DNA of 64,000 nucleotides from Eleginops maclovinus (GCF_036324505.1 NC_086352.1:7788001-7852000); one strand, 5' to 3'; positions 38,601-51,270 are shown, counted from the stretch's first letter. Numbers and translations are program-made. Notes: generated from the sequence alone by a model not told the origin.

Positions 38601-39109
38601 TAAAGGAAGTGGATGAAGTCACTGTGAGGACAGCCAGGATATGGAAGACGTTTTGAAACCTGATGTTTGGCATGTTGTAGCTATGTTTATTGATGGCATG
38701 TAATATTATTTTGAACACCTGGTGGCGGCGATTAGACGCACAGGGGGGTATTAATTGGGGCAAAGGTGACAGGAAAGAGAGCTACTCAGGCAGCAGCTGA
38801 TGCTTCTAGCTATGGAGACAGCAGATCTACAGTCAACAGAGCGTTAGCCAAACAACGCAGGCAGACAACTGCATCAGTCGACCTGAAATCATCCCTTTAT
38901 GTCTGTGTACGATCACTCTATCAACCCTCTTGTGGAATAATTGCAACTGGAAAATAGGACATTATGCAAAAGCTGTTACAGCCAATCATGTGTTTTTTTT
39001 AGAAGTCAATTAGTGGAGAAAAACTAGTAAAACATATATATTTATAGGGGTAATAAATGGTACAATTAGCTTAGATGAAATATAAGTTTGGTAAAAATAT
39101 CTCAATCAC
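35613..39109. other. No gene seen
   Basis: 3.5 kb without a recognisable gene or repeat. ATTA-rich stretches occur at about 36190-36330 (attcatatgattaatgaatt, gaaattaattacatg) and at about 38110-38160. Confidence 0.45.
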
Positions 39110-39345
39110 AAAAAATGTGTTGTTGCAACATGTCAATCACAAGTTAGCCCCACCCTAAAGCCTCTATTGTTTTACCGTCTATTTAACCTTAAGAAGGTCC
39201 ATAGGTAATAAATAAACCTCATTCTGTATAAAAAAGGACCATAAATAAATACGACCATAAAGCAATTTTTCATAGACTTCCGGGCAATCTGACCTCTTTA
39301 GGCAATGAGTGATGTCTCCCCCTGCTGGCTATTAACAATCATGCA
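39110..39345 (+). repeat. Dispersed repeat B, copy 1
   Basis: Shares a series of blocks with 48825-49125: gtcaatcacaagttagcccc, cctaaagc, a gaccataa block, ttcatagacttc, caatctgacctc and gtctccccctgctggc. The blocks match a common fish interspersed repeat I recall, always with this order. No ORF. Confidence 0.6.
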
Positions 39346-39741
39346 GATTTAAACCTCTTCTGACCCGGAGCATGATGCTTGATCACAGAAAATTCACCTG
39401 TTTTTGCAATAACTACAACATGCATGGTCTGTGATTAATGAGTGCTTAACCTGTGCCTATACAAAACAATCAGAAATGCAACGACTCCCCAGGGTTCATT
39501 TCTTTTTTATCAGTTTCCTTTTAGCACATTACAACCTCATACAGAAATATCCCATCCTTAACTAAGCCCAGTTTATTCAGGTGGCATCTAAAACGCTAGG
39601 AAATACCAGAGTTAACATTTCAAGACGTACTGTATAATTTATAGCGGAGAGGCAGGCTTTGTAATAATACAACAGCTCTTGGCATCATCACCTCCGCTGG
39701 CAGGCCGTCTCCTGCTCTCAGCCTCAACGCTGGAGCTGCCA

Positions 39742-39772
<31 letters not shown>

Positions 39773-40059
39773 ACAGCAAGCCAGAACTCCAGCATGCTCT
39801 GCCCACCTGTCACCATGCAGAGAAAAACATTTCATTCACACACAGAGGATACATGTGACTAGCTCTCACTGAGAAATGCAAGCCTTTACAATGGCTGTCA
39901 AATCAGTGGGTTTTCAGGTAGAATATGGCTTTATCAGGAAAAACGCACCTGAGCATACAGTGGAAGTCAGAGCCATGACGACTTCGGTTAGCAAGTAGAG
40001 CAACTCTTACAGGGATCATGGTGGAGATGCAGAAACACACTGACATGCATTGTCAAATG
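39346..40059. other. No gene seen; holds a CTG tract
   Basis: Only the trinucleotide tract at 39742-39769 stands out. The 71-codon minus-strand frame across it is poly-alanine from that tract. Confidence 0.5.
39742..39769. repeat. CTG/CAG microsatellite
   Basis: Nine consecutive ctg units. Trinucleotide simple repeat. Confidence 0.95.
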
Positions 40060-41545
40060 TGATGTGGTACTCAAGTATTGTACTTTAAGGGATAGCCCGG
40101 CAAAAATGTATCCCAGGGTCTTTTTTTATGCATGAAAACGGATCAACTAAGCCCTCCACAGAGTTTTTTTCATTCATCAACCAGTATAGAGCTAGCCCAA
40201 ATGGCTTACAGTGCATTCGATCGGGGCAGTGCGCAGAACGCTTCCAAAACGAAATAGCACCAAACCTCTGCAGTAGCATGACTAGGGTCCCTGCATATAA
40301 AACGGAGCACCAACAATAACGTAGTTTGCAAACCCGAAGTTTATTAAAAGGAACTGTTTTACAAGACTCACCAACGGCCCCCCAGTCCAGCTCCTCTCCT
40401 AGGAAAGTCCACACAAGTCGATTATCGAATGCAATGCAAAAGGAAGGAGCCCATTGAAGATTTGTTCCAAAAAAACACGTATACCTTTTTGTTTGGTTAT
40501 ACTTCATTTGAAAATAGTTTTGCCTGTGACTTACATGCAACTCCTTTCATTTCCGTGTCAACACTAGATATGAATTTCCATAGAATTATACATTCCTAAA
40601 CATTCCTCCTTGAACTGAACTCCGGTGCACTCGATAATCGACTTGTGCAGACTTTCCTTGGAGAGGAGCTGGAATGGGGGGCAGTTGGTGAGTCTTGTAA
40701 AACAGTTCCTTTTAATAAACTTCGGGTTTGCAAACTACGCTCTTGTTGGTGCTCCGTTTTATGTGTGGGGACCCTAGTCATGCTACTGCAGAGGTTTGGT
40801 GCTATTTCGAGCAATGTTAGTAGTTTAAAAAATGCCATTTTGGAAGCGGTCTGCGCACTGCCCCCATCAAATGCACTGTAAGCCATTTGGGCTATTAGCG
40901 TTGCTCCGGGCAAGCTCTATACTGGTTGATGAACGAACAAAACTCTCTGGAGGGCTTATTTGATCAGTTTTCATGCAGAAACCCTGGGGTAAATTTTCCC
41001 CAGGACTATCCCTTAAGGACAGATTTGAGGTGATTTGTACTTGTAACCTTTAGAGTACTTTTGTGTTATGCTACTCCATTACCAAATATTGTACTGTTAC
41101 TCTGCAGAATGTAGCTTTAGTTACTTCACAGATTCAGACTATTATAAAATACATTTAATTACATATTCAGATTCAGATATGTGTAATGAAGTACATTAAG
41201 TGAAGTGTTGTTCTAACTGTAAGCTAATATTTTACTTTTTTCTCCACTGCATTTATTTGACAGTCAAGCTAAAAAAACAACTAATAAATCAACATTGACG
41301 TACAACACGTGGTTAATTCTTCCAGTACTTTTTTACAAAGCATTTACAATTAGCTCCACTTTTACACACATTCATGAATAAATACTCCATTTATTTCATA
41401 TATTTGATTCTAAAGTGGGCCATTCCTCATATCGAGTACTTTAAGTTGTTGCATTTAAATATATTTTGATTCCAATAGTTAAGATTTTGAATGCAGGATT
41501 TTTATACTTTAGCTAAAGTAAAAGATATGAGTGCATCTTCCACCT
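40060..41545 (-). repeat. Fish 'aagtac' dispersed repeat hosting a foldback element
   Basis: The left piece (tactcaagtattgtact) and right piece (ggtgatttgtacttgtaacc ... tgctactccattaccaaat ... ttttatactttagctaaagt ... gatatgagtgcatcttccac) are read across the insertion at 40085-41016. Together they resemble a widespread teleost repeat in reverse orientation. The right end matches the 'agtaaaagatctgagtacttcttccac' ending I recall. The copy is decayed. Confidence 0.55.
40085..41016. mobile_element. TTAA-flanked foldback (long-TIR) MITE
   Basis: TTAA at 40085-40088 and 41013-41016 flanks 924 bp. The ends are gggatagcc at the left and gactatccc at the right. The two halves are inverted copies: for example accagtatagagct at left against agctctatactggt at right, cctctgcagtagcatgacta against tagtcatgctactgcagagg, and actgttttacaagactcacc against ggtgagtcttgtaaaacagt. 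Each arm is roughly 400 bp with about 100-150 bp between. TTAA duplications are used by piggyBac- and Kolobok-type transposases, so a non-autonomous relative of one of these is likely. The minus-strand frames of 151 and 105 codons are antisense shadows of the two arms. Confidence 0.85.
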
Positions 41546-42294
41546 CTCTTCATAAAACGGAAAGGACTGCAGAATAGGTGAATTAAATACTCAAATGCAA
41601 AGTATAACAAGCTGTTGAACTCCTCAAACAAAGTGCGCCACGGTGAGCTCGGAGAGTTTCTGTGAGTCTCTCCACGCCAGTGTTGCTTCAGCCGACGACC
41701 TCCCAGAACCTGAGTGCATTCCCAGAATAGAAAAAGCAATGGTTATTGACTCCGCACTACGCCCAAGTGGGCTTTATGATTTAGTGCAGTGAGCCGTCAA
41801 CTCTCAGAGCAATGTGCGGCAAACAAAAAAAACATTTTATCAATATTCCATCAGAAGGAGCCCTTTGCCTGTTAATATAGTGCCCAGACGCATCTTAGCA
41901 CCCCCGAAGATCGTGCATCCAGGCAGCCGCTCTGTTAACACACTGCAGCCTGCAACTCATGGGACAGGGCCGAATTAAATGGAACGCCACTGGCCATGTC
42001 ACCGTATTGACAACCATGGGATTTCCTTTTTTTTTTTTGGATGCATTGTTTATCTCAGACGCCAATAGCTCTCTGATGTTCATGCACAGGACCCATAGAG
42101 ATGCAGGGAAGAAGAATGTGATTATTACAAAATGTACTCTCTTTTAAAACCCTTTTGATACCTGAACAAGATCGATAAAAACAATTTGAACAGATATTGT
42201 AAGTATATTATTACGATAGTGTAATATAAATATCATTGTCATCATTGCTTATATCGTGTGCAATATTGACTTGAAATGAGGTATCTGCCACTTC
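41546..42294. other. No gene seen
   Basis: A run of T at about 42026-42036. No coding motif. Confidence 0.5.
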
Positions 42295-42497
42295 ATATCT
42301 CTGCACTATTCAACACTGCTCCTGTTCAGTTTCTTACATTGATTATTTGACCATCTTAGTGTGTTGCAGTTTTATAATTTGCTCTTTTTACCGCACTGTT
42401 AGTGTACACTTTTATTATTATGCTGCTGTGTTGTATCTTTGTAACTCTGGCACAACAATTTCCTTCGGGATAAATAAAGACCTTTCTTATCTTATCG
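42295..42497 (+). mobile_element. LINE 3' UTR and tail
   Basis: Reads ctgcactattcaacactgct ... ctgtgttgtatctttgtaac ... caatttccttcgggataaat, then aaagacctttcttatctta. The pattern 'aatttcc-t-cggga-ataaag' followed by an iterated ttat/cttatc tail is the 3' end of a common fish non-LTR element. 5' truncated, no coding part. Confidence 0.7.
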
Positions 42498-43852
42498 TTC
42501 CTTTTATTGGGAATTCTTGAGAAATTATCTTTTAAGCTTGGCTAATGGCTACACTCTTTCCTCAAACCAACAAGCAAAAGCTCTAAACCAAACCGGTTTC
42601 CTTAAAAACCTAAAATGCTATGATTTAAAATGGAATCCCTTCAAGGTTTCCCTTTTCTGATTGGCTGTTATCATCCTGAAGTAGCATTGATTATCTTAAT
42701 TAATATCATTGCAACATGTATTTGTGTTTTATGGACAGAAATCTATTGTTCACACAAAAATAATGAATATCCCGAGTTCCTCAATGAGATTACTGTTGGT
42801 TAAACGTAGAGACACACTTCTTTTCATACATTGCATATTGTCTGATAAGAGCTCATTCGTTTTCAAGAGCTTCCCACTTAACACTTAGTGCCAAATATGA
42901 GGGCTGTTGTGGGAGTAAAGGTAGGGGAAATATGGAAATGAAAGCACTGTACTGGTGTGAGAAACCCTTTGTGTTACGCTGTAGTGAGACCTGTAGTAAA
43001 GTTGATTGTTTTAAGAGAGCACTTTAGCCCAGATGTTTGAGTCTACATTATTCATGTCAGTCATTTAGCTCGTACCCAGGGTGACATGAAATGGGTGTGT
43101 CGAGTTAAGTGAGTTTACTTTTTAAATGTGCCCCCCTTGCAAGCATCTAATAGGCCAGAGTGCGATGTTGAAAAGTAAATTGTTTAGGCGGGGGATGGAG
43201 TTTGTTCTGTTCTGGAGCTGGCTGCAGAAAAGTCATATGTGGAGAAAAGGGACAATGGGATGCCTGTAGGATAGAGAATGGAGTTAAAATGGAGAGAAAA
43301 TGAGATGCAAAGTGTTTCAGGTCAAGGCCAGGACACCAATTCTCTTACTGAAGTGGGACATGTTCACTGATTTATTGAGTGACTTTATTTTGAAAGACAA
43401 GTTGGTGTGACAGTGTTGACCTTGTTTAGCAGCAGCAGGTCAGAGTGAGGGCGGACGTATAGGACGGAACACAACAGCTCCGTAATGACCGAGAAAGATC
43501 ACTGGAAAACAAGTGAGGGAAATTAACAATACATGAATGACTTCCGTAGCTCTGCCTCTGTCATCAAGACCTACGGTGCAGTCATTCAAACGCACATGAA
43601 TATGAATTAAGGATGGGATAATAGAGAGTGATTGTGAAATGAACCCTGACACTGGAGCCCGCGTATTACATGCCAACCGACTAAATATATCAATGATTTG
43701 ACACAACATACTGATTTAATTGATTTACAAATTAGGGTATTGCCTCTGAAAAGAATAGTCCTTTCTAATGCAACTGATCAGGGTTTTCTGTAACTGTCTT
43801 AGTCTGTTAACTTTTTATTTTCCATTTACCTTTAGTCACTGTCAGAGCCCAT
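42498..43852. other. No gene seen
   Basis: No recognised repeat or coding signal. The 89-codon minus frame at 43440-43709 has no motif. Confidence 0.5.
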
Positions 43853-44948
43853 ACTGTGTTCCCTTTAGTGTTTACTTCCTGCCTGTCTTATTGTGCTGTT
43901 CCCTTTAGTGTTTACTTCCTGTCTACTTCTGCTGTTCCCTTTAGTGTTTACTTCCTGTCTGTCTTCTTCTGCTTAGTTCACTTTAGTGTTTACTTCCTGT
44001 CTGTCTTTTTCTGCTGTTCCCTCTGGTGTTTAATTCTGTCTGTCTTCTGCAGCTGTTCCCTTTAGTGTTTACTTCCTGTCTGTCTTCTTCTGCTGTTCCC
44101 TCTGGTGTTTAATTTCTGTCTGTCTTCTTCTGCTGTTCCCTTTAGTGTTTACTTCCTGTCTTTCTTCTTCTGCTGTTCCCTTTAGTGTTTACTTCCTCAC
44201 TGTCTTCTTCTGCTGTTCCCTTTAGTGTTTACTTCCTGTCTGTCTTCTGCAGCTGTTCCCTTTAGTGTTTACTTCCTCACTGTCTTCTTCTGCTGTTCCC
44301 TTTAGTGTTTACTTCCTGACTGTCTTCTTCTGCTGTTCCCTTTAGTGTTTACTTCCTGTCTGTCTTCTTCTGCTGTTCCCTCTGGTGTTTAATTTCTGTC
44401 TGTCTTCTTCTGCTGTTCCCTTTAGTGTTTACTTCCTGTCTGTCTTCTTCTGCTGTTCCCTTTAGTGTTTACTTCCTGACTGTCTTCTTCTGCTGTTCCC
44501 CTTAGTGTTTACTTCCTGACTGTCTTCTTCTGCTGTTCCCTTTAGTGTTTACTTCCTGACTGTCTTCTTCTGCTGTTCCCTTTAGTGTTTACTTCCTGAC
44601 TGTCTTCTTCTGCTGTTCCCTTTAGTGTTTACTTCCTGTCTGTCTTCTTCTGCTGTTCCCTTAGTGTTTACTTCCTGTCTGTCTTCTTCTGCTGTTCCCC
44701 TTTGTGTTTACTTCCTGACTGTCTTCTTCTGCTGTTCCCTTTAGTGTTTACTTCCTGACTGTCTTCTTCTGCTGTTCCCTTTAGTGTTTACTTCCTGACT
44801 GTCTTCTTCTGCTGTTCCCTTTAGTGTTTACTTCCTGTCTGTCTTCTTCTGCTGTTCCCTTCAGTGTTTACTTCCTGGCTGTCTTCTTCTGCTGTTCCCT
44901 TCAGTGTTTACTTCCTGGCTGTCTTCTTCTGCTGTTCCCTTTAGTGTT
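43853..44948 (-). repeat. 40-bp minisatellite, about 27 units, inverted relative to 6.2 kb array
   Basis: The 40-base unit here is ctgttccctttagtgtttac followed by ttcctgtctgtcttcttctg. Its reverse complement is the unit at 6166-6813. Variants include ttcctgactg, ttcctcactg and a tctggtgtttaattt form. Several units carry single-base indels, and higher-order doublets are visible (for example repeated runs of the ctgactg form at 44480-44640). Confidence 0.96.
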
Positions 44949-47900
44949 TATGTTTATTTGTTTTGTTACTGAATATCTCTGATGGCTAGCACTCTCTTTT
45001 AAACTCTTTCCTTCTCTTTATTTCTTGTTTTTGTTCTCAGATAAAGTATTCAACTAAGCTGTGGAAGAAATAATGATGACAACCAACCTTTCTAGCAACA
45101 CAGCTCTGTGTTTACCCGAGACCAATTTGCCTCTCAAAAAATGGAAACTCTTTTGAAAATATGGTCTAATTACTCCACTCAACGATTCTATTCCAAAATA
45201 CTTTTGGAGAAAATGAGAGTCATTTTATGTGACACTTATTGGTTTTGAGATTTTGGTGATAAGGTCTCTTAATAATACCACCAGTTTCAATTTTAACCGG
45301 ACATTTTCCAGACTAAAATAATATTTGCAAGATAAATTCCGTCTTTTCAAAACAATTAACCATGTCTTTAATATCAGCTTCCCGAATTAAACTTATTAAA
45401 ACATCTTTCAGTCAGTAACAATCTCTCCTAGTATGTTATCTATCTTGGTATGACACATAATTGCTCCATCAGCACGGAGGGTGGATGCTGGATTCAATAA
45501 AATGACTTTAAATCATAATCTATGCAATAAGTGTGATCATACGATGCGTGTTAAGACTATAGTTTGTGCTGCAAGTTTCCCTATAAAACTGAATGACCAC
45601 AGATTTGAATTAAAAGCACACTCTCTGTAAAAACTTTAAGCTTCACTAGGAGATTTATTGCAGCGCTTTTGCATTGATTTATATTTCACAGGTGTTGCAT
45701 TGAGTGTGACCCCCCCCCCCCCCCCTCTATAGCCTTAAGTAATTTGTTCATTGTGCCAGGACCTTAGCTTCCAGATTGAAGCCGTGGACTGAAATGAGAA
45801 AATTTGATAAGACCGCCACTCCTTCCCTTTGCTCCAGCCAGTCTGAAACTTACTGCAAATTACTGTCCTGCTCTCTCACAATGATTATTCTATTCTATTC
45901 TTCAGAAAGCCAAAAATAGTGAGCATGCACGGTGAGTTTAATCTCTTATTGACGATTGATTTCAGCGTGTACCTCACCAGAATACAGTGCAATTTTGCAG
46001 TGTTTTAGTGCTGTATCTCAATGTCAAAACACAGTATGCATCCTGGGTTTTTTTTCCCCCTTCTGCCATATTTCCTGGGACAAATTGTACTGCACGCTTC
46101 GATTGTGGAGCCCACAGGGAGGGGGGTTTCTGGGGTGAAATCAGCAAGGCAGCGCTCTGTGAAGGGACACAGCAATGCGAGTGCCACTTGTGCTGTGGAT
46201 TATGATATTCATCATATGGCAGCCGGCCATTTAACATGGTGTGGTAATCCAAACAGCCCTCTGTGATAAGTAGATGGTGCCGCAGATGATTGCAGCCCTG
46301 AGGAGAGGCGAGTTGAGCTGCTGAACCGGAGCCCAGCGGAGAAGAGGGCCACGGGCTGCGATGAGCACTCTTCACAGCCATCAGGGAAATAGATGGCTCT
46401 TGACTCAGAGTGGAAATCAGTGAATCCGTGCCTTACAATCACAGTAATTCACCACTAAACCCTTTGACTGGGATCCTTTTTATGATAAATGCAGCCTATA
46501 ATAAGCAGCCTATTCTGAAACAGTGTGTGACATGTGTGACTGTTGTGTTTGATACACATTGCAGTAAAATGCATTGACTATTTAGTTTAAATGCTTAGTT
46601 TTGGATCTGGATTTGGGGATAATGGTGGAAAAAGGATTGCTGAGATTTGACTTGAATGAGCAAATCTGGAAGGCAAAAATAGTTCCCTGTGACAGAAGAG
46701 TATTTGCATTCAAAGGCTTTATTTTTTATTTGAAAAATGGCAGCAATTGGTAGTTTTTAAAACCATGTTACAGATAAGGGTATGTCATTCATGGATTTGC
46801 TGCTAAACCGACAACAAGGGATTTTGCTGCAATTAGTCTATATCCCACAAAATGTACTTCCATGTAATTCTGAGCCTGAGAGTCAAAAGAGTCCAAGAAA
46901 AGGTTGACATGTTTCTCGTCTCTTCCATGCTTTACGCCATTTGCGTTGTTATTTTAACCCAAACGCTGAATAATTTGTCACATAACTTCACTAGCCATGC
47001 CTAAACCAGACAGAGTTGTTACTGAAAAAGAAAGAAAAGACTTTTAAGAGCATAAAAACATGTGTTGCTAGAAGACGCATGAAAGACGAGGAACAGCTTT
47101 TTCTTAGAAATCATGTAGAGGGCCCTGTTGAACTGTCTGACCTTGTGTTGCACATATTTGATGGAATAAGGGACGGACAGTTATCATTTATTGCACATAA
47201 CTCCAAGAATTATTCCAATTGAATTCATGTGATGGCAAAAACTGTTCTTTAAAGGCAGTAGCTGAAGGGTATTAAATAACTCTGTTGTTAACTGTGGGCA
47301 CAGGGACATTTTTTACTCTCAATGTCAGCTGAAACCGGGGTTGCATATGTCACGGCCCACAGGAAGCTTTACCGAAAGCCAGCTGTGAGCTCAGGTTGAA
47401 CACAGACATTTTGGACAGCAACCACTTCATAATTCTCTCCTGGAAAAATATATAAAATCATCCAAAGTGTGAATAGGTGACCCCAGCAGAATGCAGAGGA
47501 GGCAGTGGGATGTGCTAAACTTGCCGACACAACACATTATATGGTCCTTCAGCCCTGGCACATTGGCAAATGAGGGATTTGATGGGGGAGCACTGGAGCA
47601 GTGGCTTGAGTGGCAGAATGCTCCTAAAGCCCCAGCTAGTCCTAATGAGGCAGCTTGATGTAGCAACCAGGTCCACTGGGCGCAGGAAGGACCAGATGTC
47701 GCTCGTACACTCACTCTTTACTTCCAGCACAGCCTGCATTCACCGTGCAGCCCATCTGCTGCTATCAAGCTCAGTCAATATTTAGCCACTGGGAAAAGGA
47801 CAGACACGCTGCACCTGGATCATTGCAGTGCCTCTGGTTAAATTGGATTTATTTTTATTTTTAAGCCTAACTACGTAAAAATAAACAACTCCTGTCCAGG

Positions 47901-48824
47901 TCACACTCTGTCACCCCTTGGACTCGACCTCCTGATGTTTCAGATACTTCTTTTCAGCTCCCTTAACAGTGTGTACTAATGAGGGAGAAAGATAACACTT
48001 TCGGTGCTAGATGGCACAGTTGAATAAGCCTCACAGCGCATGTTGCATGACTCAGCAGTGAATCATGGGTCGCCAAGACGCCGCTGAGAAGAAACTGACA
48101 TCCAATATGCCAATTTTTGCCTCAAGATGAGACATTAACAAAGAAGGAGGAAAATAAGAATCAATTTCCTGCAGCGAAAACGGTGGAATATCTCTCTCTG
48201 TCTGTTATACTGTACACTCATTGTGAGAAGTGGCCGTTATATAATTTAGCTCAAGGCGTCGTGATCTGCAATTGTGTTAGCAAGGCTGTCAGTGAGGAGA
48301 GTGAAGTGCTGAAGTTTAGCTAGAGGTGCTAATGTGTACCAGTCAGAGGCTTCCCAAACTTAGGAGCTGGAAAGAAAATCAATTATAGTGTAGTGATGCT
48401 TGTATTGCAAATATTTCAATAATATGTACTTCATTTTATTCAAAAATGCACGTGATACATTCATGCAAACGAGTGTCTGTTTGGGGTTATGCGGTCTAAA
48501 GAAGTCCCTTTATAAGTTACATATCTATAAAGTTTTGCATTTAAACGAGTGATGCTTATTGAAACATGTACTGTAAAACTGATATCCCACACATAGGTTG
48601 TATACTGTAGGTAGTGGACTTTACCCATTTGTTTTGAAGTCCTCATTTTGACTTTAGGCCAGCTCCATTATGGTTTTTTTTGTGAGACAGGAAGGTGGAA
48701 ATAAGTACATTTGAACATTGATTCAGTGACCAAACATTTTTCGATAAACTTTGATGAACTGAGAAGACATTGTGAAAGATTTAGAGATCTAAGACAAAAG
48801 CGTGGACAACACCCAAACAACAAC
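44949..48824. other. No gene seen; poly-C tract at 45710-45725
   Basis: Apart from a run of 16 C residues, no repeat was recognised. 45950-46440 keeps several overlapping frames open on both strands (up to 135 codons) with somewhat higher GC. None shows a motif or flanking splice signals, so I do not call an exon. Confidence 0.45.
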
Positions 48825-49125
48825 CTGGTAGCAACCTGTCAATCACACGATGGCCCCTCCCTAAAGCACACACTGCTTTATCATCTGGTTTTCTGTAAAT
48901 GGGACAAACAAAAGGGGCTTCATGCTGTACCAAACAACATTTTAAATCAGCAATACAGACCATAATTTGATCAGGAAAATATGTATTGAGAAAAAAAGGG
49001 TAATTTCTCATAGACTTCTATTCAATCTGACCTTCTTTTGCAACCAGTGGAGTCGCCACCTGCAGGCCACTGAAAGGAATGCAGGTGTAACACACGTTGG
49101 CTTCACTTATCAGACCCCAGGTTGC
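48825..49125 (+). repeat. Dispersed repeat B, copy 2
   Basis: Same block order as 39110-39345: caacctgtcaatcacacg, ctccctaaagc, ctgctttatcatctggtttt, gaccataa, aatttctcatagacttctat, caatctgaccttcttttgca, gtggagtcgccacctgcagg and aatgcaggtgtaac. This copy is more complete and includes the cacgttggcttcactt block. Confidence 0.65.
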
Positions 49126-49424
49126 ACCTTGATCCCAGCATGCATTTGTAAACACGCAGGAGTGAATCACTATGTCCTATTGTCTCCAGTTAAGAGCAAC
49201 AGTAGGATCCTATAATAAGGAGGCCCAGCTGTGGCAATTAATTTTTGATCACTGCAGACTGAAACACATGTATGGCATGCTTTGAGCTGCGTTTGTCCCC
49301 GGGGAAATCCATGGAAACTGTGCGCTCATTCTCTGAGGAGTGAACATGGTGTTGAGCGTGATGAAATAACAGTGAAACTGATCTACGCTATACCCTACAC
49401 AGATCAAAGAATAATAGACTTTAA
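49126..49424. other. No gene seen
   Basis: Short stretch without recognised features. Confidence 0.5.
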
Positions 49425-49880
49425 ACGGACCCATTGTGCTTTTAAATACAAGGGCTTTTATTCCACGGTTTACTCGTTTCTGATTGGTCAATTCAGAACA
49501 TGTGACGCGTCTTTAATCCAGTAGTGCAGACCGCAGTCGAGGACTATAATGACCGTTGCTATGGAGGATTAAGAAAGAGAAAGGAGTAGAGGTTAAAAGA
49601 TGGGGCGTTTGGATGTCAGATCAATCACCAGAAGCGGGGTTTATTTTTCTTAGTGGAAGAAATACGATCATTTTTGAGTCAATGAAGTTATTTCAGTTAA
49701 TATTTGGAGTGGGTAGTTTGTTTAGTATCTGGCCGTGTTATAAACGGGGTAATGTGCAGCGAGGCGGTCATTATGGGGAAAAGAACACCCCATAATGACC
49801 GCCTCGCTGCACTTTACCCCTTACTTATTTGATACGCTAAGGGGCGGGACATCTCTATGTGGCTGACCAATCACAACAGA
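49425..49880 (+). mobile_element. MITE-A copy 6, interrupted by another repeat
   Basis: The left zone is faint (cccattgtgcttttaaata). The family is unmistakable after 49829 (cgctaaggggcgggacatct, then gctgaccaatcacaacagaa). Between them lies about 380 bp that is foreign to MITE-A. It includes gactataatgaccgttgcta at 49543-49562 and ends in the hairpin at 49746-49820. I read this as a nested element, but no target duplication was found. Confidence 0.6.
49746..49820. repeat. Long hairpin, 33-bp arms, 9-nt loop
   Basis: Arms 49746-49778 and 49788-49820 are complementary over 33 bases with a single mismatch (gtaatgtgcag against ctgcactttac). They include gaggcggtcattatgggg and its complement. 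The loop is aaaagaaca. Confidence 0.95.
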
Positions 49881-51044
49881 AATTAGCTACAAATAGATTT
49901 AGCTACAAATGCATTTAGGCACAGAATACAAACACGTCCTATTTAACGCTGTCTCTCTGATAGTATCTGAAAAACCTGGCAAACTGCTTTGGAAAACTGA
50001 GTGGGCTTTGATTTGTTGTTCCAAAATGTAGCTAACACGTGTCTTTAAGGAGAGACTTCCTGTAAAAGGCATGTTACATACAGTATGTCATATTAGCTGT
50101 TTTCCCAGCATGCAGTGCGCCTCTGCTGTGGAGTGGATCTATATCGAAATTCATGGAACGGCTTGTTGTGTAGCAGAAACCCTGGTCTGCTTACATGAGG
50201 AACTTGAAAGTATGTCAGCTTTCTGCCTCAGCTTGCTGTAGAAAAAAGAGAGGAGTGTTGTTTTATGAATTGGATCTTGGCATTAGCCTGTGTAGCTCCG
50301 GCGAACTGAGGGGCTCTTATTGGAGTTCATTTGCATTCCAGGGAGCCCTTACAGTACAGCATGTGCATGGCTTGCACTTCTTATGAAAATGAAGGTTAAT
50401 CAGCAGTCATTGCTTCAAACTTTCCTTTAAACTCAGAGAGATATGTGCTAAAATATTTAACAGTCTTTTTTTTCCCTATTCTTCGGTTATCTCAGACTCA
50501 AAAAAGAGTAGAAACTCCTTTGGATTATTGCAGCTCTTAAGCAATCATTCCAGATACAATTATGCACCATGAAACAGCTACATCTAAAAAGGTCTGTGGC
50601 TCAATGATGGATTAAAGTTAAATAGGCAGTCTGCAAATTCGGAAAGATGAATAGTTATCAGGATCTAGTGGATCTGCAGGTTGCCTTTTCACAGGAACAT
50701 TTTGCAAAAATAAATTCAGTTTTATGACAAACCTTATATTTGTGCGTCACAAATTACTTATTTTGCATACGTTATATTTGATTAAATATTGACATGTTGT
50801 ACCGCCACCTTTTTCAGTGAGGCTATAAGCAGGGTTACGTAAACAAATGTATACCAATACAATTACCAATTAGCTATAATCAGTATTTTCAATAACCTTA
50901 TTCAGGCATGACAATATTAAACTAAAGTTACTATATAATGTTTGTCACTTTTCGTAACTAATATAAAAAATAACGATATAAAGACGAGAAAAAAACAAAA
51001 TTGGCGAAAAAAATAATTTCATTTTTTTCCGAAACGACTCCAAT
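49881..51044. other. No gene seen
   Basis: AT-rich, with A/T-rich low complexity around 50960-51020. No coding motif. Confidence 0.5.
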
Positions 51045-51270
51045 GTAGTCCTTTATTTACTTCCTGAACATAGTGACATCACTAAATAACATCTCCAAGC
51101 GGTTGGCTAATCACAACAGAGCCGACCAGACAACCAATCGGAGCAGACTGGGCTCTGGTTTCAGACAGAGGGTGAAAAGATTGAACATTAAAGCATGGAG
51201 ACATGTCCCAGGAGAGACACTGAGATGAACCTGAGAATGAGCGGAATACGTCTCTCTAAACTCTGGAAAA
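51045..51270 (+). mobile_element. MITE-A copy 7
   Basis: Reads from ttatttacttcctgaacata through aagcggttggctaatcac, ccaatcggagcagactgg and ttcagacagagggtgaaaag. It lacks the CAG-rich block, then continues with catggagacatgtccca, gatgaacctgagaatgagc and ggaatacgtctct. Confidence 0.8.

Noticed and set aside
39620..39835. Poly-alanine frame across the CTG tract
   Set aside because: Trinucleotide repeat artefact. No flanking conserved residues or splice signals.
40085..40913. 151- and 105-codon minus-strand frames
   Set aside because: They are antisense readings of the two arms of the TTAA foldback element and resemble each other's reverse complement.
45950..46442. Cluster of overlapping frames up to 135 codons as an exon
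   Set aside because: Frames are open on both strands with no recognisable residues and no paired splice sites. GC content alone explains them.
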